From Xenophilus sp. E41 (GTDB lineage: Bacteria > Pseudomonadota > Gammaproteobacteria > Burkholderiales > Burkholderiaceae_C), in NCBI RefSeq assembly GCF_003671765.1, contig NZ_QPIB01000001.1:1-64000 (forward strand): a stretch of DNA of 64,000 nt. Reading direction: 5' to 3'. Below are positions 59,976-64,000 of this stretch, in pieces. The notes under the pieces were generated by a model, which was not told where the DNA came from, ran no database searches, and worked only from the letters and a program-made list of their open reading frames with translations. Position numbers and translations under genes: made by a program. The first letter of the stretch is position 1, and each line of letters opens with the position of its first letter.

Positions 59976-61531
59976 CGCGCCAGCCGCACACCATCCGCAT
60001 GCACGCGGCGGACAACGTCGCCATCGTGGCCAACGATGGCGGCCTGCCCGCCGGCACGGTGCTGGCGGACGGGCTGGTGCTGGTCGACAAGGTGCCGCAG
60101 GCCCACAAGGTGGCCCTGGTCGACATCCCCGCAGGTGGCGCGGTGCGGCGCTACGGCGTCCCGATCGGTTACGCGATCCAGGCCATCCCCGCCGGCAGCT
60201 GGGTGCACGAGCGCCTGCTGCACATGCCCGACGCGCGCGAACTCGAAGGCCTGCCCATCTCGACGGTGAAGCCGCCCGCGCAGGAGCCGCTCACCGGCTA
60301 CACCTTCGAGGGCTACCGCAACCCGGACGGCTCGGTGGGCACGCGCAACATCCTGGCCATCACCCAGACCGTGCAGTGCGTGGCCGGCGTGACCGACTTC
60401 GCCGTACGGCGCATCAAGGCCGAACTGCTGCCCCGCTACCCGAACGTGGACGACGTGGTGGCGCTGGAACACACCTACGGCTGCGGCGTGGCGATCGACG
60501 CGCCCGACGCGGCCATCCCGATCCGTACGCTGCGCAACATCAGCCTGAACCCCAACTTCGGCGGCGAGGTGATGATGGTGAGCCTGGGCTGCGAGAAGCT
60601 GCAGCCCGAGCGGCTGCTGCCGCCAGGGTCGATCCCTGTCGTCGACCAGCGGGTGCCCGCCGACACGGCCCTCGACGTGGTCTGCCTGCAGGATGACGCG
60701 CACGTGGGCTTCATGTCGATGGTGGATTCGATCCTGCGCCAGGCCGAGCCACACCTCGCGCGCCTGAACGCGCGCCGGCGCGAGACCGTGCCCGCGAGCG
60801 AACTGGTCGTGGGCGTGCAGTGCGGCGGCAGCGACGCCTTCAGCGGTGTCACGGCCAACCCTGCGGTGGGCTTCTGCACCGACCTGCTGGTGCGCGCCGG
60901 CGCCACGGTGATGTTCAGCGAGGTGACGGAGGTGCGCGACGGCATCGACCAGCTGACCTCGCGCGCGAGCGCGCCCGAGGTGGCGCAGGCCATGATCGAC
61001 CAGATGGCCTGGTACGACGCCTACCTGGCGCGCGGCCGGGTGGACCGCAGCGCCAACACCACGCCGGGCAACAAGAAGGGCGGGCTGTCCAACATCGTCG
61101 AGAAGGCGATGGGATCGATCGTGAAGTCGGGCAGCGCCGCCATCTCGGGCGTCGTGGCACCCGGCGAGAAGGCGACGCAGAAAGGCCTGCTCTATGCCGC
61201 CACGCCGGCGTCCGATTTCATCTGCGGCACGCTGCAGCTCGCCGCGGGCATGAACCTGCACGTGTTCACCACCGGCCGCGGCACGCCCTACGGCCTGGCC
61301 GAGGTGCCCGTCATCAAGGTGGCCACGCGCAGCGAGCTTGCGCGCCGGTGGCACGACCTGATGGACGTGAACGCCGGCCGCATCGCCGATGGCGAAGCCA
61401 GCATCGAGGACATCGGCTGGGAGCTGTTCCACCTGATGCTCGACGTGGCCAGCGGCCGCAGGAAGACCTGGGCCGAGCAATGGAAGCTGCACAACGCGCT
61501 GGTGCTGTTCAACCCGGCCCCGGTGACCTGA
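59972..61531 (+). CDS. garD: Galactarate dehydratase
   Basis: The 519-residue protein aligns over its whole length with GarD. A SAF-type N-terminal domain comes first ([26 protein letters not shown]-like). Then come [90 protein letters not shown] and [10 protein letters not shown]. GarD dehydrates galactarate to 5-keto-4-deoxyglucarate, using a metal bound at the conserved Cys/His sites. Altronate dehydratases share the family, but the match to GarD in length and motifs is close. With gudD it lets the locus use both galacturonate and glucuronate. Confidence 0.95.
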   Translation: MTRQPHTIRMHAADNVAIVANDGGLPAGTVLADGLVLVDKVPQAHKVALVDIPAGGAVRRYGVPIGYAIQAIPAGSWVHERLLHMPDARELEGLPISTVKPPAQEPLTGYTFEGYRNPDGSVGTRNILAITQTVQCVAGVTDFAVRRIKAELLPRYPNVDDVVALEHTYGCGVAIDAPDAAIPIRTLRNISLNPNFGGEVMMVSLGCEKLQPERLLPPGSIPVVDQRVPADTALDVVCLQDDAHVGFMSMVDSILRQAEPHLARLNARRRETVPASELVVGVQCGGSDAFSGVTANPAVGFCTDLLVRAGATVMFSEVTEVRDGIDQLTSRASAPEVAQAMIDQMAWYDAYLARGRVDRSANTTPGNKKGGLSNIVEKAMGSIVKSGSAAISGVVAPGEKATQKGLLYAATPASDFICGTLQLAAGMNLHVFTTGRGTPYGLAEVPVIKVATRSELARRWHDLMDVNAGRIADGEASIEDIGWELFHLMLDVASGRRKTWAEQWKLHNALVLFNPAPVT

Positions 61532-61562
61532 GCCCTTAGACACCACAACGGAGACAAGCACC

Positions 61563-62537
61563 ATGAACGCCATGAACACCCACCGCCGACTGGCACTGGC
61601 CGTCACTGCCGCACTCGCGCTGGGCGCGACCCTGCCGGCCGCCGCGCAATCCGACTTCCCCAACAAGCCCATCGAGCTGGTCGTGCCCTACCAGCCGGGC
61701 GGCGGCACCGACGCGCTGGCGCGTGCCTTCGCCGACGCCAGCCGCAAGTTCATCAGCCAGAGCATCGTGGTGGTGAACAAGCCCGGCGCCGGCGGCGCCA
61801 TCGGCTGGCAGGAGGTCATCAACGCCAGGCCCGACGGCTACAAGCTGGCGGTGCTGACCGTCGAGCTGCTCACGCTGCCGCACCTGGGGCTGGCCAAGTT
61901 CAAGTACGACGACTTCCAGCCCATCGCCCAGCTCAATGCCGACCCGGCCGCCATCACCGTGAAGGCCGAGGCGCCGTGGAACACGATCGAGGAGTTCCTG
62001 GCCGAGGCGAAGAAGAAGCCCGACAGCATGCGCGTGGGCAACTCGGGCAACGGCTCGATCTGGCACCTGGCCGCCGCGGCGCTGGAAGACAAGACCGGCA
62101 CCAAGTTCAACCACATCCCCTTCCAGGGCGCGGCGCCGGCGGTGCTGGCGCTGATGGGCGGCCACATCGAGGCCGTGGCGGTGAGCCCGGCCGAGGTCAC
62201 GACCTACGTGCAGGCCGGCAAGCTCAAGACGCTGATGGTGATGGCCGACAAGCGCGTGAAGGGCTTCGAGAAGGTGCCGACCGCGAAGGAGAAGGGCATC
62301 GACCTGTCCATCGGCACCTGGCGCGGCCTGGGCGCGCCGAAGAACACGCCGCCCGAGGTGATGGCCAAGCTGCGCGACCTGGCCGCCAAGACCGCCGCCG
62401 AACCGGCCATGCACGAGGTGATGGACAAGCAGAACCTGGGCTACGTCTACACCGACGGCGCCGCCTTCAAGGAGACGCTGGCCAAGGACGACGCCTACTT
62501 CAAGGGCCTCATCACCAAGCTGAGCCTCAAGCCCTGA
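61563..62537 (+). CDS. Bug-family periplasmic binding protein after garD
   Basis: The 324-residue product has a Sec signal (ALAVTAALALGATLPAAAQ), VPYQPGGGTDALARAF, NKPGAGGAIGWQEVI, ARPDGYKLA and IPFQGAAPAVLALMGG, all Bug signatures. ACGGAGACAAGCACC precedes the ATG. It follows garD by 31 bases, so it belongs to the plus-strand uronate operon and may bind galactarate. No TctA/TctB genes are present. Confidence 0.92.
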   Translation: MNAMNTHRRLALAVTAALALGATLPAAAQSDFPNKPIELVVPYQPGGGTDALARAFADASRKFISQSIVVVNKPGAGGAIGWQEVINARPDGYKLAVLTVELLTLPHLGLAKFKYDDFQPIAQLNADPAAITVKAEAPWNTIEEFLAEAKKKPDSMRVGNSGNGSIWHLAAAALEDKTGTKFNHIPFQGAAPAVLALMGGHIEAVAVSPAEVTTYVQAGKLKTLMVMADKRVKGFEKVPTAKEKGIDLSIGTWRGLGAPKNTPPEVMAKLRDLAAKTAAEPAMHEVMDKQNLGYVYTDGAAFKETLAKDDAYFKGLITKLSLKP

Positions 62538-62555
62538 GCAGCTTCCCGATCCCGC

Positions 62556-62616
62556 AGACGCTACAAAAAACAGAGCGGCCAGCGCCCGCCGCACCTGCGG
62601 TGCGGGCACTTTTCAT
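62556..62616 (+). repeat. GCTA/TAGC hairpin repeat, copy 9 (variant)
   Basis: The first stem is weak (GACGCTACAAAAAACAGAGC). The second hairpin, CCGCACCTGCGGTGCGG, is strong and is followed by GCACTTTTC. It starts 19 bases after the Bug stop, between two Bug genes of the same strand. Confidence 0.75.
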
Positions 62617-62644
62617 CCAAGAGACCGAGACAGGAGACTTTTCC

Positions 62645-63640
62645 ATGCAACGCCGCCGCCTCTTCCAGCAAGCGCTCGCCGCCGTGGCCGCCAGCGCCCT
62701 CCCCGCCCTGCCCGCCTTCGCCCAGGGCCAGTGGCCGACGGGCAAGGCCATCACCTACCTGGTGCCCTTCCCGGCCGGCGGCACGACCGACGTGCTGGGG
62801 CGCCTGATCGCGCAGAAGCTCGGCACCGTGCTGGGCACCAGCGTCGTGATCGACAACAAGGGCGGCGCCGGCGGCAGCGTGGGCTCCGAGATCGCCTCGC
62901 GCGCGGCGCCCGACGGCTACACGCTGCTGGGCGGCACCGTGAGCTCGCATGCCATCAACGTGAGCCTGTACCCGAAGATCGGCTACGACCCGCTCACCTC
63001 CTTCGCACCCGTCACGCTGATCGGCACCAACCCCACGGTGCTGGTGGTGCCGGCCAACAGCCCGTGGAAGACGCTCAAGGACGTGATCGAGGCCAGCAAG
63101 GCCAAGGCCGGCGGCCTCTCGTCCGCATCGGCCGGCATCGGCACCTCGCAGCACCTGTCGCTGGAACTGCTGGCCTACAAGTCGGGCGTGAAGTTCAACC
63201 ATGTGCCGTACAAGGGCAGCGGGCCGGCGATCCAGGACGTGATCGGCGGCCAGGTGGACATGATGTTCGACACCACCGTCGTCGCCGCGCCCCACATCGC
63301 CAGCGGCAAGCTGCGCGCCATTGCCGTCACCTCGCCCAAGCGGCTGGAGTCGCTGCCCGAGGTGCCGACCGTGGCCGAATCCGGCGTGCCGGGCCTGGCC
63401 GACTACTCGGTGCTGTCGTGGCAGGCGATCTTCGTGCCGGCCGGCACGCCGGCGCCGGTGGTCGACCGCCTGCACAAGGAGATCCGCACCATCCTCGCCC
63501 AGGCCGACATGCAGGAGCGGCTCAAGAGCTTCGGCATGCAGCCGGCCGACATGACGACGGCCGAGATCGCCGCGTTCCAGAAGGCCGAAGTGGCGAAGTG
63601 GGCGCAGGTGATCAAGGCGGCCAACATCAAGCCCGAATAG
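62645..63640 (+). CDS. Bug-family periplasmic binding protein, end of uronate operon
   Basis: The 331-residue product has a Sec signal (RRLFQQALAAVAASALPALP, cut after AFAQ), VPFPAGGTTDVLGRLI, DNKGGAGGSVGSEIA, APDGYTLLG and VPYKGSGPAIQDVIGGQ. GGAGAC lies eight bases before the ATG. It differs clearly from the Bug protein 107 bases upstream, so it is not a recent duplicate. It may bind a second aldarate or lactone. It could also belong to an unrelated unit, since a terminator-like repeat separates the two genes. Confidence 0.9.
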   Translation: MQRRRLFQQALAAVAASALPALPAFAQGQWPTGKAITYLVPFPAGGTTDVLGRLIAQKLGTVLGTSVVIDNKGGAGGSVGSEIASRAAPDGYTLLGGTVSSHAINVSLYPKIGYDPLTSFAPVTLIGTNPTVLVVPANSPWKTLKDVIEASKAKAGGLSSASAGIGTSQHLSLELLAYKSGVKFNHVPYKGSGPAIQDVIGGQVDMMFDTTVVAAPHIASGKLRAIAVTSPKRLESLPEVPTVAESGVPGLADYSVLSWQAIFVPAGTPAPVVDRLHKEIRTILAQADMQERLKSFGMQPADMTTAEIAAFQKAEVAKWAQVIKAANIKPE

Positions 63641-63963
63641 GTCGCCTTCGCCGCGGCCGAGGGCGCCGCGCTTCGCCCCGGCGTGGTGCGTTCCGGGCGG
63701 CTCTGGGGCCCGGGAGCGGGGTCTTGCACGCCACCAGGCACCGAAGCCGTTCAAGCTCCGGCGCCGGACGCCGATAACTGGGATTGGAGCGCCACCGCCG
63801 GCGTCCGGTCCTGCCTCCGTTCCGCGCCCGGAACGGCAGCGGACGGAGCCTGGCCGGGGCGACCGACCATGCACACCGCCCCGCCCTTCCCCCCCGTCTG
63901 CCGCACGGCGCCCCCCGCTCTTGGGCGGGCGCACCCGGCTGCGACCCTGCAGGGAGGGCTGCC
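63641..63963. other. Structured gene-free region after the last Bug gene
   Basis: There is no supported gene in 323 bases. Two strong inverted repeats stand out: CCGGACGCCG / CGGCGTCCGG (63764-63773 and 63799-63808) and CCGTTCCG / CGGAACGG (63817-63824 and 63829-63836). Neither is followed by a T run. Confidence 0.6.
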
Positions 63964-64000
63964 ATGACGGTGCGCCCGTCCAGCCGCCGCGCCCTAACGA
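63964..64000 (+). CDS. Start of a possible next gene (partial)
   Basis: The ATG at 63964-63966 has GGGAGGG five bases upstream, and the frame is open for 12 codons to the window edge (MTVRPSSRRALT). The paired arginines near the start could begin an export signal. The fragment is too short to identify. Confidence 0.35.
   Translation, partial: MTVRPSSRRALT

Overview
The window is GC-rich DNA (about 68-70 percent by eye) with dense, short-gapped operons. The gene families point to a betaproteobacterium of the family Comamonadaceae, close to Variovorax, Acidovorax or Polaromonas. The main signs are seven Bug-family periplasmic binding proteins of the tripartite tricarboxylate transporter type, a VanA/VanB vanillate demethylase pair, a uronate TRAP transporter, a small HHHH-motif secreted protein, and interspersed repeats typical of that family. 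I see no rRNA, tRNA, CRISPR array, phage genes or transposase.

Layout. 1-204: tail of an autotransporter. 282-5861: zinc-ribbon membrane protein, an HMG-CoA-lyase / class III CoA-transferase / Bug operon with a divergent LysR gene, and an HHHH-motif peptide. 6052-13759: a complete branched-chain-type ABC importer (livKHMGF), a VanR-like GntR regulator and divergent vanAB, followed by a MetE-like gene. 15077-24223: cardiolipin synthase-like protein, ROK protein, a binding-protein/permease fusion of the osmoprotectant type, an acyltransferase, a DJ-1/Bug/GlxA group and a lipoprotein hydrolase. 24326-28514: a DipZ-type thiol-disulfide gene broken by an in-frame amber codon, then two exported alpha/beta hydrolases. 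28579-29389: two small membrane proteins. 29826-38328: a catabolic island of somewhat different composition (TetR regulator; CocE/NonD hydrolase, Bug, cyclase, fumarylacetoacetase, acyl-CoA ligase, DUF6817-like protein). 38605-46201: Kelch lipoprotein, two-component system, Ohr remnant and diguanylate cyclase. 46240-63640: a large divergent hexuronate/aldarate locus.

The hexuronate locus carries every step of the oxidative, isomerase-free pathway. A TRAP transporter (dctPQM) imports the uronate, uronate dehydrogenase oxidises it to an aldarolactone, and SMP-30-type lactonases open the ring. Glucarate dehydratase (gudD) and galactarate dehydratase (garD) both give 5-keto-4-deoxyglucarate. KdgD converts that to alpha-ketoglutaric semialdehyde, and an aldehyde dehydrogenase yields alpha-ketoglutarate. 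A FadR-type GntR regulator sits at the divergence point, and its probable operator occurs twice.

The most notable non-gene structure is a repeat of about 60-80 bp with a GCTA..TAGC stem and a second GC-rich hairpin followed by a T run. I find nine copies. Most lie just after stop codons, and one is built into the coding sequence of livG. Other points for follow-up are the DipZ amber codon, the uncharacterised island pathway with an altered fumarylacetoacetase pocket, and paired operators for the VanR-like, TetR and FadR-type regulators.
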